Notes: a model not told the origin generated them from the letters alone. A DNA stretch of 64,000 nucleotides from Planctomycetota bacterium (GCA_016191165.1 JACPPF010000046.1:19912-83911), one strand, 5' to 3'; counted from the first letter of the stretch, positions 27,272-39,276 are shown. A program made the numbers and translations.

Positions 27272-28309
27272 ATGAAAACAAATCTCCTGATCGCCAGCGT
27301 TCTCGTGGTGCTGGCTGTCGCCACCATCGGCGTCATCCTGGCGCTGCCTTTCATTAACCGCGAGGAAGATCCGTCCAAGACCGTCAAGCCGCGGCCTGAA
27401 CCGATCGTGGCGTTGAAAAAGGAGAAGTCGAAGCGTCCCGTCAAAAAGGAACCGGTTCAAGTTGCAGTGCTCAAAAAAAAACCGGACGGAATCACGCCGC
27501 CGCCCAAGAAAACAGTCGAGCCGGAACCGAAGAAACAGATCGAAACCAAAGTGCCCGAAAAGAAGCCGGACGAAAAGAAAACCGGGCCAAAGAAAGACGA
27601 CAAACAACCGGCCCTGACCAAGGTGCTGATCCTCGGTGAGAACATCCGCCTGCGCGATCCCGATGGCGATTTCACGCTCAAACCACTCAACAAGGGCAAG
27701 GCGATCCTCCTGGGCAAAGTCAAACGGCTCACAATCGAAGGAATCAACAACCAGGCGCACGTCGACACCACCGAGCTCGAGGTCGAGGAGATCGTTTTCA
27801 CCGGCGCCGTCAACGGCGGATCAGTGAAGTTGGGTTCAGTCAAGACGCTGCACGTCGCCGCGGTGAATGCGAAAGCCGTGCTCGACGCCTCGGCAAGCGC
27901 GGCGTCCGAGGTGGTGATCTCGGGCAATGTCAATTCCGCATCGCGGGTCATGCTGTCGGCGCCCGCGGGCAAGGTCCTCCTCCACGGCGAGATCAACGGC
28001 GGTGCGCAAGTCGAAATCAATGCTCCGGGCGGCAAGGTCCGTGTGCGCAGCGACCACGCCACCATCGTCAATGGCGATTCCAAACTCACGATTCATGCCA
28101 AGGACGTTGAACTTTTGGGAGCGATCAACGGCACCCGCACCGAAGTCATTGTCACGATTTCGAGCGGCGGTTCGCTCAAGTTCCTCGCGGTCAACGGCGG
28201 TTCGCGCCTGCATTATCGCAAGGCTCTCAGGTCCGACCCCTCGTTACGCATTGACGCGGGCACGGTAGCGCCGACGGCACAGGCCAAGGAAATGCCGGCA
28301 ACGAAGTGA
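27272..28309 (+). CDS. Membrane-anchored beta-helix/polymer-forming-like repeat protein
   Basis: N-terminal TM, Lys/Pro-rich linker, short repeats (GAVNGGSVKLGSV, GEINGGAQVEINAPGGKV). Confidence 0.6.
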   Translation: MKTNLLIASVLVVLAVATIGVILALPFINREEDPSKTVKPRPEPIVALKKEKSKRPVKKEPVQVAVLKKKPDGITPPPKKTVEPEPKKQIETKVPEKKPDEKKTGPKKDDKQPALTKVLILGENIRLRDPDGDFTLKPLNKGKAILLGKVKRLTIEGINNQAHVDTTELEVEEIVFTGAVNGGSVKLGSVKTLHVAAVNAKAVLDASASAASEVVISGNVNSASRVMLSAPAGKVLLHGEINGGAQVEINAPGGKVRVRSDHATIVNGDSKLTIHAKDVELLGAINGTRTEVIVTISSGGSLKFLAVNGGSRLHYRKALRSDPSLRIDAGTVAPTAQAKEMPATK

Positions 28310-28399
28310 GTTTAGCCGCGACGCGCAGCGGAGCGCGAGCCTTTCACCGCGCGTTCGTACGACGTCCGGTCCGCGCTCCCCTGCGGGTTGCGGCTAAAC
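28310..28399. repeat. Imperfect long palindrome GTTTAGCCGC...GCGGCTAAAC immediately after stop codon
   Basis: 28-nt imperfect arms starting at the base after the stop; plausible terminator or REP. Confidence 0.6.
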
Positions 28400-28479
28400 A
28401 GACACTTTGCGACCGTTGGCGCGCTTGCTAATCTAACCCAGGCCCGAATCCCACCGCATCTATATCAAAGGTGACCCGC

Positions 28480-29793
28480 ATGGCGTTCTTCCCCGACGTC
28501 CCCAAGATCAAGTTCGAAGGCCCCGACTCCAGGAACCCGCTGGCCTTTCGCCATTACAACGAGAGCGAACTTGTCGATGGCAAGTCGATGAAGGATCATC
28601 TGCGCTTCGCCGTCTGCTACTGGCATACCTTCCGCGGCATGGGGGGCGATCCCTTCGGGCCGGGCTGTGCGAAACGTCCGTGGGAGGACGGCACCGATTC
28701 GGTCGAGATGGCCGTGAAGCGGGTCGGCGTCGCCTTCGAGTTTTTCGAGAAGCTCGGCGTGCCCTACTACTGCTTCCATGACCGCGACGTCGCGCCGGAA
28801 GGCAAGAACCTGAGTGAAACCAATGCGAACTTTGACAAGGTTGTCAGGGCACTGAAGGAACAACAACAACGCACCGGCATCAAGCTGCTCTGGGGCACCG
28901 CGAACCTTTTCTCCAACCCGCGTTTCGTCCATGGCGCGTCCACCAGTTGCAACGCTGACGTGTTCGCCTATGCCGCCGCGCAGGTGAAAAAGTGCCTCGA
29001 AGTGACCAAGGACCTCGGCGGCGAGAATTACGTTTTCTGGGGCGGTCGCGAGGGATATTCCAATCTCTACAACACCGACCTGAAACGCGAACTCGATCAC
29101 CTCGCCAAATTCCTCCACCTTGCGGTCGAGTACAAGAAGAAGATCGGCTTCGGCGGGCAGTTCCTGATTGAACCGAAGCCGAAGGAACCGACGGTTCATC
29201 AGTATGATTTCGATGCCGCCAACTGTGTCGCCTTCTTGCGCGGCTACGGTCTGGACAAGGATTTCAAGCTGAACATCGAGACGAACCACGCGACGCTGGC
29301 CGGGCATACCATGATGCACGAATTGGCGTATGCGTCCAGCTTTGGGATGCTCGGTTCGATCGACGCCAACCGCGGCGACCTCTTGCTGGGCTGGGACACC
29401 GATCAATTCCCGACCGATTATTACCTGACGACCCAGTGTATGCTGGTCATCCTCGCCCAGGGCGGCCTGACACCAGGCGGCGTCAACTTTGATGCCAAGG
29501 TTCGGCGTGAGAGCTTCGAGCCGGTCGATCTATTTCATGCCCACATCGGCGGCATGGACGCATTCGCGGTGGGCTTGAAGTTGGCGGCCCAGATTCGCAA
29601 GGAGGGCGTGCTCCAGGATTTCGTCAAGCAGCGCTACGCCAGCTGGGATTTGGGCATCGGCGCAAAAATCGAAGCTGGGCAGGCGAAGTTCGAGGAACTG
29701 GAAAAGTACATGCTGGAAAAAGGCGACGTGGCGCCGAACGTGTCCGGCCGGCAGGAGATGTTGGAGAATATCTTCAATCGGTACGTGCGCTGA
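28480..29793 (+). CDS. xylA: Xylose isomerase
   Basis: [75 protein letters not shown]. Confidence 0.95.
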   Translation: MAFFPDVPKIKFEGPDSRNPLAFRHYNESELVDGKSMKDHLRFAVCYWHTFRGMGGDPFGPGCAKRPWEDGTDSVEMAVKRVGVAFEFFEKLGVPYYCFHDRDVAPEGKNLSETNANFDKVVRALKEQQQRTGIKLLWGTANLFSNPRFVHGASTSCNADVFAYAAAQVKKCLEVTKDLGGENYVFWGGREGYSNLYNTDLKRELDHLAKFLHLAVEYKKKIGFGGQFLIEPKPKEPTVHQYDFDAANCVAFLRGYGLDKDFKLNIETNHATLAGHTMMHELAYASSFGMLGSIDANRGDLLLGWDTDQFPTDYYLTTQCMLVILAQGGLTPGGVNFDAKVRRESFEPVDLFHAHIGGMDAFAVGLKLAAQIRKEGVLQDFVKQRYASWDLGIGAKIEAGQAKFEELEKYMLEKGDVAPNVSGRQEMLENIFNRYVR

Positions 29794-29802
29794 GTTAGCG
29801 TC

Positions 29803-29844
29803 TTCGTTTAGCGCCCGCTTGGCGCCGCGCGGGCGCTAAACGAA
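29803..29844. repeat. 16-bp perfect palindrome TTCGTTTAGCGCCCGC / GCGGGCGCTAAACGAA
   Basis: Lies between convergent xylA and the 29850 gene; possible bidirectional terminator. Confidence 0.85.
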
Positions 29845-29849
29845 TTCAC

Positions 29850-30515
29850 CTATACGCAGGAACGCCGGCGTACGCTCAGGGCGTCGCTCGAGCGTTGCCC
29901 CAGATCGGCCAGGCGCGCCTGCAGTTCCTGCGCCTTCGTCTTGTCCACCGCCAACTCGACTCGTTCTTCATCCGTCAATTCGACGCCGAATTGTTTCCAG
30001 AAACGCTCGTCGAATGCGTCTGGCCCTTCTTTTTCCAGGAATTCGTCTTCTTTCGCAGTGATGAAGTAGGCTTGAAAAACGCGGCCAATCGCGTCGCCCT
30101 TCTCGACCTCGGCAAAGTCCGCGCTCCCCTCGGCGGGCCGGGTGAAGTAGAGAGCGGTCTTGCCGTGGCGTCTGGCGATGCCCTCGCCCATGGCGCCGAA
30201 GCCGATGGCGAACCGCGTGCCGAGCGGGATTTTGTTTTGCAAGATGAAGAATAGGGCGTTCACGAAGAGTAGCGGAATCTCGCGGTCGGCGACATCCGAA
30301 AAGAGGATGACCTCACCGAACTCGTCCTGTTCGTCGAGTACAAGCCGGTCGGCCAGCCCCATCGAGGCATAGATGCGAAAACCGGCGCGGGCCCAGTCGT
30401 GGGTTGCAAGTTTCAAGGATGCGCCGCTCGGATCGTGATAAACCTGAATATCAAACGGTTTTTCCAGGTAGTGCTGGAAATGCTGTCGATAGGCGTCAAC
30501 CCAGAATGCGGACAT
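29850..30515 (-). CDS. Possible suppressor-of-fused (SUFU-like) domain protein
   Basis: Long ORF; overall pattern resembles bacterial SUFU-domain proteins (YASMGLADRL...PLLFVNALFFIL); tentative. Confidence 0.4.
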   Translation of the reverse strand: MSAFWVDAYRQHFQHYLEKPFDIQVYHDPSGASLKLATHDWARAGFRIYASMGLADRLVLDEQDEFGEVILFSDVADREIPLLFVNALFFILQNKIPLGTRFAIGFGAMGEGIARRHGKTALYFTRPAEGSADFAEVEKGDAIGRVFQAYFITAKEDEFLEKEGPDAFDERFWKQFGVELTDEERVELAVDKTKAQELQARLADLGQRSSDALSVRRRSCV

Positions 30516-30566
30516 GACACGTCTCTCCCGGCTTGCGCTTAGCGCCCGCGCGGCGCCGCGCGAACG

Positions 30567-31688
30567 CTACACCGCAAGCGGCAATCGCATACGAAACTCC
30601 GCGCCTGGCGCCCAATCGAACACGATCAACTCAGACGGCTCGCCAACCGCGATTTGCCGCGCTGGCAAGCCCAAGAGTTCGCGTGGGCGATTGGATGCCA
30701 TGTCAATCGTGTCGGCCAGCGAGGTTTCGCCGAGCCGAAGCACGTTGGCGACGCAGGTGTCAGTGAACGCCCAGGCGCCGGCGAGATAAGGGGTGCCGGA
30801 CACTACAATCTTTCCCGTGGGAAGAACCTCGAAGTCGTGTTCCCACTGACGATAGGCACCAGGTGCAAGGCCTGCGAGAGGGCTGGCATCGCAGGTGAGA
30901 ATGAGCCGGGCGGGCGTCTTCACACGCAGAATGCAGCGCATCACGCTGTCGGGGAGATGATGCCCGTCCCCGATCATGCTTGCCCAGAGCTGATCCGAAG
31001 CAAGTTGTTCCCAAAGATAGTTGTCATGCCGTGGCAGCACGGCGTGCGAGCCGTTGCCCAGGTGCGTGCTGATCTTGGCCCCGACGTTGATGGCGTCGCG
31101 GATGCAGGCGGGTGACGCGCCGGTATGCCCCAACGCCACGATTACGCCGGTCCGTGCGGCCTGCTCAACGAAGGGCAAAGCGCCTGGCATCTCCGGCGCG
31201 ACCGTTAACATGCGAATCATGCCATGCGCGGCCTCTTCCTGAAAGCGGCGAAACTCATCCCAGCAGGGCGGACGAACGTGCTGCTTTGGATGCGCGCCGC
31301 GCGGGCCGTCGTCGGCGGAAATGTAGGGACCTTCGAGGTGGATTCCGACAATCGCCTGCGCCAGTTCCGGATCCTCCGCACAGGCTTCGCGAATCGTGCG
31401 GAACCCGTGCATCAGAGCATCAAAGGAACCGGTGACAAGCGTCGGCAGAAGTTGCGCAATGCCGTGCTGCTGGCAAACGCGGACGACATGGCGAATCTGT
31501 GCGCCGGTGAGCGTGTCGGAGTTAAAGCTGATCTTGTCGCAGCCGTTGATCTGCACATCGCAAAACGCAGGTGCGACCCAGGGCAGGTCGGCCTCGTCGG
31601 GGATCGGCTCGATGCCCGATATCTTGCCCTGCTCGCAAGTTATGTCGAGCGGTTGGGCGGTGCGGTAGTGGCGTGCGCGCACGTGCAT
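30567..31688 (-). CDS. nagA: N-acetylglucosamine-6-phosphate deacetylase
   Basis: APAFCDVQINGCD, GIHLEGPYIS, LGHTGASP, STHLGNGSHAVLPRH, GDGHHLP. Confidence 0.85.
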   Translation of the reverse strand: MHVRARHYRTAQPLDITCEQGKISGIEPIPDEADLPWVAPAFCDVQINGCDKISFNSDTLTGAQIRHVVRVCQQHGIAQLLPTLVTGSFDALMHGFRTIREACAEDPELAQAIVGIHLEGPYISADDGPRGAHPKQHVRPPCWDEFRRFQEEAAHGMIRMLTVAPEMPGALPFVEQAARTGVIVALGHTGASPACIRDAINVGAKISTHLGNGSHAVLPRHDNYLWEQLASDQLWASMIGDGHHLPDSVMRCILRVKTPARLILTCDASPLAGLAPGAYRQWEHDFEVLPTGKIVVSGTPYLAGAWAFTDTCVANVLRLGETSLADTIDMASNRPRELLGLPARQIAVGEPSELIVFDWAPGAEFRMRLPLAV

Positions 31689-31784
31689 GATGAAAGGTGA
31701 TGGTCAGGGACGTTTCTGTCGCGTTCTCAAGAATCCAGTCTTTCAAATAACACCCCTACAATTATCCTCGCCGATGAGTCGGTG

Positions 31785-32042
31785 TTATTCGGCATGGGAC
31801 GCGTCCTCTTTTCCAGGCGCAGTGCTGGCCGGGGAATCGATAATCTGCACCACGCTATCGTGGTCGAAGTAGATCGGCACAGGGCCAGGCGCCATGAAAA
31901 TGGCGACGCCTTGACGCATCACCGTTGCCTCGGGGTGGTCGATCTCGAATCGCTTGTCGCCGTGGAGCTCGACCGTGAATGGCTTGAATGGCCTGCGACG
32001 TATCATGGCCAAAAGGACTTTCTCGAAATGTTCGGTGGTCAT
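31785..32042 (-). CDS. Small hypothetical protein
   Basis: Compact ORF with MIRRRPFKPFTVELHGDKRFEIDHPEAT, a pattern I associate with planctomycete small proteins. Confidence 0.55.
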   Translation of the reverse strand: MTTEHFEKVLLAMIRRRPFKPFTVELHGDKRFEIDHPEATVMRQGVAIFMAPGPVPIYFDHDSVVQIIDSPASTAPGKEDASHAE

Positions 32043-32137
32043 TTCTTGCTCCTCTCGACTTTCTTCCCTCATCGTAACATGGAGGCGCAAGAACCCCTGG
32101 GGTTCGGAGTACCTCACCCCAGGGCCTCCAGTCGCCG

Positions 32138-33595
<1,458 letters not shown>

Positions 33596-33788
33596 TTCCT
33601 GGATCTCCTGAAGGAAAGGTTGATCGCCTCGGTAGGCGTCCTGAGTATGGACATTTGTATAATATCCAAGTGCCATATTCGGGTCACTACCAAGGTATGA
33701 TAGGGGCGGACCTGCGCTCGGGACAACCAAAAATAATCGCTCATCATGGGTTGGCCAGGTTTCAAAGAAGCGTAGGTGACCGACAAAT

Positions 33789-34601
33789 TCATTCGCCAAA
33801 AAGAAGTGCCATCAAGCGGTCCGCCTGTCGGTAGTCACCGATGACCAGGTCCGCGCCGGCGCGCACGAGCCGATCACGCTTCCAGGCGTGAATGCCTTGC
33901 CGATTGACCTCATCGGATGCGACCGCCACGGCGACGCCGCCGGCGCGGCGCACCTCCTCGATCTCGACGTAGCCGTCGCCGAACCCCAGCAACTCTTCGC
34001 CTTGCAAGCCATGCTCCCGCACGATGCGATCGACGATCATTTTCTTGGAAAAATTCTGGTGATTATCGAGGGCGCCGTAGATATGCGTCCCAAAGAACTC
34101 AGTCAAGCCAAGCAAGGCCGCCTCGTGTTTGACAAACGTCTCGTCGGTGCCGCTGGCAAGAATGAGCGTCAAGCCGCGCTCGTGCAGCCGACGTAGCAAC
34201 GTGTGGCTTCCTGGCACGGTCCAGTCGTCAGGCGTGTTCTGTCCCCCTGCGAGCGCGTCCAGCCGGCCTTGAATGCGCCGCATGAGCCGGGCGTGATATT
34301 CATGTTTGTAGGCGAGTGGTTCCAGCGGTTTGCCGCCGCGTTTCTCGATCTCCTCGACAAGCTGAATCATCTGGTAGATCGTCTGCTTCCCGTTGAGCCG
34401 CATGACGAATTCTTCGACGGTGGCGGCCAATTCGGAGTCCGACTCCGGCGTGCCGGTGGCGCGCAGGAACTCGACCATCATCGGCATCATGACCTGCGGC
34501 CAACCCTCGCGAATCAAGGACAGGGTACCGTCGAAATCGAAGAGGACGAAGCGAAATCGGCCGCGCGGGAAATCGGGACGCAGCAGTTCGATCTCGTTCA
34601 T
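33789..34601 (-). CDS. HAD-family hydrolase
   Basis: [45 protein letters not shown]. Confidence 0.85.
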   Translation of the reverse strand: MNEIELLRPDFPRGRFRFVLFDFDGTLSLIREGWPQVMMPMMVEFLRATGTPESDSELAATVEEFVMRLNGKQTIYQMIQLVEEIEKRGGKPLEPLAYKHEYHARLMRRIQGRLDALAGGQNTPDDWTVPGSHTLLRRLHERGLTLILASGTDETFVKHEAALLGLTEFFGTHIYGALDNHQNFSKKMIVDRIVREHGLQGEELLGFGDGYVEIEEVRRAGGVAVAVASDEVNRQGIHAWKRDRLVRAGADLVIGDYRQADRLMALLFGE

Positions 34602-34736
34602 GTGGACTTCTCGGGTGGGGCCGCAAGCAGCATATCCGTTATTCTCCGCACGTTCGGACCATCGGCAAGCGTGAATTTGGGCGAACCAGTCAAACTGCTC
34701 GCGAAATGCCGGTCGAAAGGTGTTTGAATAGGCGAG

Positions 34737-35258
34737 ATGGAAAAGCCAACGCACCCGAAACCACGGGCGATCACGATGCGCGTATCTCAATACCTTCTGG
34801 ATCAACACATTCGCTTCGAGGAGATGGTCCATGCGCCGGCGTTCACCTCGCAGAAACTGGCGCGGTCGTTGCGCGTTTCGGGGTGGCACGTCATGAAGAG
34901 CGTCCTACTCAAGGGACCGGGCGGTTTTTTCGTCGCGGTCTTGCCGGCGGCCGACCGGATCGACCTGAAGCGATTAAGCTTTCCGCTGGGCGGGGAAGTC
35001 CGTCTCGCGTCCGCGGCGGAACTTTGCGACCGGTTCCCCGATTGCGAATGGGGCGCCTTGACCCCGTTCGGCCGGCTCTATGGACTTGCCACCGTTCTGG
35101 AATCCTCCATTCCCCTGGAGGCGACCATCGTCTTCGAGGCCCAGCGTCACGCGCTGGCGATTCGGATGTCGTGCAGCGATTTCGTGAAACTGGAACGCCC
35201 CGAACGCCTGAGATTTGCCCTGGAAACCAAAACGACGCCGCGACCGCACGCGGGTTGA
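34737..35258 (+). CDS. YbaK/prolyl-tRNA deacylase domain protein
   Basis: LLDQHIRFEEMVHAPAFTSQKLARSLRVSGWHVMKSVLLK; start uncertain. Confidence 0.8.
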   Translation: MEKPTHPKPRAITMRVSQYLLDQHIRFEEMVHAPAFTSQKLARSLRVSGWHVMKSVLLKGPGGFFVAVLPAADRIDLKRLSFPLGGEVRLASAAELCDRFPDCEWGALTPFGRLYGLATVLESSIPLEATIVFEAQRHALAIRMSCSDFVKLERPERLRFALETKTTPRPHAG

Positions 35259-35317
35259 CCTGAAAAAATCGCCGCGCGAACGCTTTGCCGCAAGCGGCGA
35301 AAAAACCCGAACCCGCG

Positions 35318-35761
35318 TCAGCCGAAGATTTCGTTCAGTTTCTTTTGTCGATGGGCCAGCAACTTATCCAGATCCTTTTGAATGGCGGCGGCGGTCACGA
35401 TCATGCCGAGCATGCCGCCGGGCGGTTCAAAGTCGATCGCCTCGACGATTTTCGCACCCGAGCCTGTCGCCTCGAAATGGTGGGAGTGCAGCCAGCGGGC
35501 GAACGGGCCTTGCTTTTGCTCCAGGGCGATTAGTTTTTCCAGGTCGAAGGCCGCTACTTCCTGAATGATTTGCTGCGAGATGCCCCAGCGCCGTCCCTTC
35601 CACACAAGCCGGGCGCCCGTTGTAATCACTGCTGGCGCGGACACCAGTTCCAGGTTCAACTCCGGCGGGGCCAGTTGCACGAGGTTCTTGGGTTTGCTGA
35701 AAAACGAGAACAGGTCGGCAACCGACGCGGAAACTTCCAGCGTGGCAGTATAATGAGGCAT
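35318..35761 (-). CDS. SRPBCC/cyclase-like ligand-binding protein
   Basis: VSASVADLFSFFSKPKNLVQLAPPEL, typical START/SRPBCC layout. Confidence 0.75.
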   Translation of the reverse strand: MPHYTATLEVSASVADLFSFFSKPKNLVQLAPPELNLELVSAPAVITTGARLVWKGRRWGISQQIIQEVAAFDLEKLIALEQKQGPFARWLHSHHFEATGSGAKIVEAIDFEPPGGMLGMIVTAAAIQKDLDKLLAHRQKKLNEIFG

Positions 35762-35830
35762 GAAAAGTTCCTCAAGCCCCGGGGTGAGCGAAGCGAACCC
35801 CTCGGATCATGTTGATACCATACGCCACTC

Positions 35831-36823
35831 ATGTTGCCGACGCCATTCCAAAACGCGCTAGTTTTTACCGGGCCGACCGGTTCCGGCAAGACGAAACTCG
35901 CCATCGAACTGGCGCAGCGCCTCGACGCCGAGATCGTGTCGATGGATTCGATGGCACTGTATCGCCGGATGGACATCGGCACCGCCAAGCCGACGCAGGC
36001 CGAGCGAGCTTTGGCTCCGCACCACTTGCTCGACGTCCTGGAGCCGTGGGAATCCGCCAGCGTCGCGTGGTGGCTGGACGAGGCGAAAAAATGTTGCGCC
36101 GCGATTGAGAGTCGAGGTAAGCAAGTGCTGATCGTCGGCGGAACGCCACTCTACTTGAAGGCGCTTTTGTGCGGCCTGTTCGACGGTCCTCCCGCGGATG
36201 ACGCGATACGGCAACGCCTTCGGCACGAAGCCGAACTCCTCGGTCCGGCTGCCCTACATCGGCGCTTGACAGCCCTCGATCCGCTGTCGGCCCAGCGCAT
36301 TCATCCCAACGACGTTCGCCGCATGATCCGCGCCCTGGAGGTGCAGGAACTCACGGGCAGGCCGCTGAGCGCCTGGCAAACACAGTGGGGGGCCGACAGC
36401 GGACGGCAGGCATCCGGCAGCGGGCAGAGGTCGGGACATGGTGACAAGCCGGATTCCGCTTCTTTGCTGCCAGCTATCCTGTGGCTTGACATTCCCCGCG
36501 ATGAGCTTTACGCTCGCATCGATCGCCGTGTTGAAATGATGTTCGCATCCGGCCTGGTGGAGGAAGCGCGGCGTTTGCGCGGGCTGGAAATGCCTCTGAG
36601 CAAGGAAGCGGAAAAGGCGGTCGGGTATCAGGAAATCTTTGACATGCTGGATGGAAAGGCTACACTGGATAAAACGATCACGTTAGTGCAAATGCGCAGT
36701 CGCAACCTGGCGAAACGGCAGATCACGTGGTTTCGTCATCTTCCCGATTGCCAGCCCGCCACGAAGGAATTGACATGGTCGCTCTTACAGTCCAAAATGA
36801 AGCAAAAGCGCGGCCTTTCGTAA
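35831..36823 (+). CDS. miaA: tRNA dimethylallyltransferase
   Basis: VFTGPTGSGKTKLAIELAQRL, DSMALYRRMDIGTAKPT, GGTPLYLKALL, HPNDVRRMIRALEV. Confidence 0.95.
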   Translation: MLPTPFQNALVFTGPTGSGKTKLAIELAQRLDAEIVSMDSMALYRRMDIGTAKPTQAERALAPHHLLDVLEPWESASVAWWLDEAKKCCAAIESRGKQVLIVGGTPLYLKALLCGLFDGPPADDAIRQRLRHEAELLGPAALHRRLTALDPLSAQRIHPNDVRRMIRALEVQELTGRPLSAWQTQWGADSGRQASGSGQRSGHGDKPDSASLLPAILWLDIPRDELYARIDRRVEMMFASGLVEEARRLRGLEMPLSKEAEKAVGYQEIFDMLDGKATLDKTITLVQMRSRNLAKRQITWFRHLPDCQPATKELTWSLLQSKMKQKRGLS

Positions 36824-36852
36824 TCAAAGCAGCCAAGCCGAGGACAAATACG

Positions 36853-36971
36853 AATCACGAAAACTCGAAAAAAAACACGAAACGAAATGCTTCAGGGAGT
36901 AATAGGGAAGGACGATAACAAGCCTCTTCCGCCTCCATTTCGTGTTTTCGTACTTTCGCGTTTTCGTGATT
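36853..36971. repeat. A/T-rich inverted repeat built from CACGAAAAC units
   Basis: AATCACGAAAACTCGAAA... pairs with ...TTTCGCGTTTTCGTGATT. Confidence 0.65.
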
Positions 36972-37020
36972 GAATCTTGTATCCGACCGGCGCAGGCCAT
37001 CCCTAAGGAGCCCACCACCC

Positions 37021-37761
37021 ATGGCGAGAGCCTCGGTGACGTTTCAGGTGTTGGAAGGAATTGATCGCGGGCGTGTTTACCGCGAGTTGCCAATCCCCGT
37101 GTCCATCGGCCGGGAGGAGGGCAACACGCTGCGCCTCAACGACGAACGCGTGAGCCGCTTCCACGCCAAGGTCCAGGTTGACGACGACGATTACATCTTG
37201 ACTGACCTGGAAAGCACGAACGGCACCCGGGTCAATGGTACCGCGATTCAGATACGCCGGCTGCGCGTGGGCGACCGGGTCGGCGTGGGCCGGTCGCTTT
37301 TGCTCTTTGGATCCAACGAGGAGATCGCCGCCCGGATGGCCAGTCTCGCTGGCGTCGGCGCAACACCTTCCCCGCTGGCCCTCGGCGGCGATGCCGAGCT
37401 TCTGGGCGAACCGAACAGCGATCGGCAGACGCTCGCCGGGCAACTTGATCTCAACCTCGATTTCGACGTCAACCTCGCCGAGCCAGCACGCCTGACATCC
37501 GACGCGCTTTTCATCGGCACCAAGGCATTGCCGCCGCTTCCGCTCAAGATGACCCCGTCGCAAGCCGCCCGTTTGGCGGAGATTCTCGATTACCTGCACC
37601 AGGGCCTGACCCAAGCGACGGAGAACATTCAGGCCAAGGACGACGGCACTCAGGTGACCCTCGATTACACCGACTGGCAGCGCGTGGTCGCGATTCAGAT
37701 GTTGCTCGCTCGCTATTTACGTCTGGTCGCCGACCCGCCGGAAATGGATGAGAAGGCTTGA
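37021..37761 (+). CDS. FHA-domain protein
   Basis: SIGREEGNTLRLNDERVSRFHAKV, DLESTNGTRVNG. Confidence 0.9.
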   Translation: MARASVTFQVLEGIDRGRVYRELPIPVSIGREEGNTLRLNDERVSRFHAKVQVDDDDYILTDLESTNGTRVNGTAIQIRRLRVGDRVGVGRSLLLFGSNEEIAARMASLAGVGATPSPLALGGDAELLGEPNSDRQTLAGQLDLNLDFDVNLAEPARLTSDALFIGTKALPPLPLKMTPSQAARLAEILDYLHQGLTQATENIQAKDDGTQVTLDYTDWQRVVAIQMLLARYLRLVADPPEMDEKA

Positions 37762-37897
37762 CGCCGCCGGCGGCTTCGCGCTCTCACGGCGCCAGGCGAA
37801 CGCTACGCCGCAAGCAGCGAATTCCGGGCGCTGACAAAACACCTCACAGTAAGCACGTCAAGCTATACTCCGCGCGGTCAGAACTGACACATGTACT

Positions 37898-37952
37898 AGC
37901 CCGCAGCGTAAGCAAGGGTCTGCTCACATTACCCTTGCTTACGCTGCGGGCT
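37898..37952. repeat. REP palindrome, GAAGCGTAAGCGA family (22-bp perfect stem)
   Basis: AGCCCGCAGCGTAAGCAAGGGT / ACCCTTGCTTACGCTGCGGGCT. Confidence 0.85.
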
Positions 37953-38418
37953 GGCAGGTTCCAATGTGTCACACCTGCCCGCGCGAGGTATAACCCGAAC
38001 GGAGCAATCTCTCAGATTCGACCGAGGCAAGACACTTTTGAATCGCTTCGTTCTTAATGTGCGCTCGCTCTGGCCTGTTGGCGACGGCGACCGAAGGCCA
38101 AGGCGGCTGGGTTGATCTGGCTGAACCGATTATCGTGAGGGCCGGAGAAGCGTTCATTGCGGTGCCAGCGGAGCAAGACCGATGAAAATCGGAAATCCCT
38201 GGATAGCCCGGTCGAAAAAAATGCACGCGCAGGGACTGGCGAGAAGCGCCAAGAAAAAATATCAAAATCGTTTGATATCGCATTGGCCACCGATCAGGCT
38301 CATGGTTGGTATGGCCGAGTCCTCGACGTAACGGCGAACCCTCGCTCCTGACCAAGGGGAACGGAAGGGGCGGCTGTCTTGCCTTTCTCGAAAACAACAT
38401 GATCTGAGAGGATATTCT

Positions 38419-39090
38419 ATGTCGCAGGCTGAGATGAAAAAAAAAGGCGCCTGGAGGCAGGTTGCCGTGGTAACTGACAAAAAGAGTGTTCCGGTTGGTT
38501 CAAGCACATTGATGAGCGTTGACGGGGACCACTACATCGTGACCGTGAACGGTAAGCCGTTCCAGACAGGAAACGTGAAGGTTGAGGGCGAGCATTCCCC
38601 GCGGCAAGCGGACGTGATTGTTTCAGATGGGCCTCACGCGGGAAAAACCTTGTTGCTGATTTCCAAAGTCGAGGGAGACGTGTTGATATCGTGTATGGCC
38701 CCACCTGGAGCGCCGCGGCCAACGGAATTCAAAAGTGAACCAGGGAGCGGTCATACTCTCAGTGTCTGGCTGCGAACGGAATCCACCAGCGTCGCGCCGA
38801 TCGCGCCTTTGACTCGGAGAACGTGGTTAGCGTTGGGCGTCTTGGTCTTTCTGGCATTGATTGCCTGGTCGGCGCGAGGGGACCTGGAAAATAACGTCGC
38901 CCACTGGGCCGCCATGTTGGCGGGCGGGGTCGCCTGCATGCTTCTCATCACGGCCGTGGGCGTCTACTCGCGTTGGCCATTGCCGACGACCGTGGCTACG
39001 GGGCTCGGATTCACGATCGCGCTCGGCGTTTTGAGGAAGTGCGTGGAGCAGTCACACCGGCAATGGGTGAGTTTGGCGCTATTGTGGTAA
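38419..39090 (+). CDS. TIGR03067-like domain protein with C-terminal TM segments
   Basis: VSDGPHAGKTLLLISKVEGDVLISCMAPPGAPRPTEFKSEPGSGHTLSVWLR. Confidence 0.65.
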   Translation: MSQAEMKKKGAWRQVAVVTDKKSVPVGSSTLMSVDGDHYIVTVNGKPFQTGNVKVEGEHSPRQADVIVSDGPHAGKTLLLISKVEGDVLISCMAPPGAPRPTEFKSEPGSGHTLSVWLRTESTSVAPIAPLTRRTWLALGVLVFLALIAWSARGDLENNVAHWAAMLAGGVACMLLITAVGVYSRWPLPTTVATGLGFTIALGVLRKCVEQSHRQWVSLALLW

Positions 39091-39238
39091 GCGGTTCGAC
39101 GGCCTTGGTCGTGTCCCTGGTCGCCACGGCCTGTTTCATGCAAGTGGCTAAAAGAGTTGAGTAACGTAAGGCAGTCATGCCAATCGAAACCGCCGGCCCC
39201 TGGGTCGCCGTCACGAGAAAAGTGGCGCTTTCCGACTA

Positions 39239-39276
39239 GGTTTGGCGCACGCACGACGCCGGGCGAGCGCCAAACC
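39239..39276. repeat. 10-bp palindrome GGTTTGGCGC / GCGCCAAACC between convergent genes
   Basis: Exact inverted repeat; possible bidirectional terminator. Confidence 0.65.

Noticed and set aside
33596-33799. In-frame N-terminal extension of ahcY and possible SAH/SAM riboswitch
   Set aside because: Extension is not like AhcY N-termini, and ATG 33595 has an AGGAGA RBS. I saw only a small CGCCT-ACCG-AGGCG hairpin and no recognisable riboswitch core.
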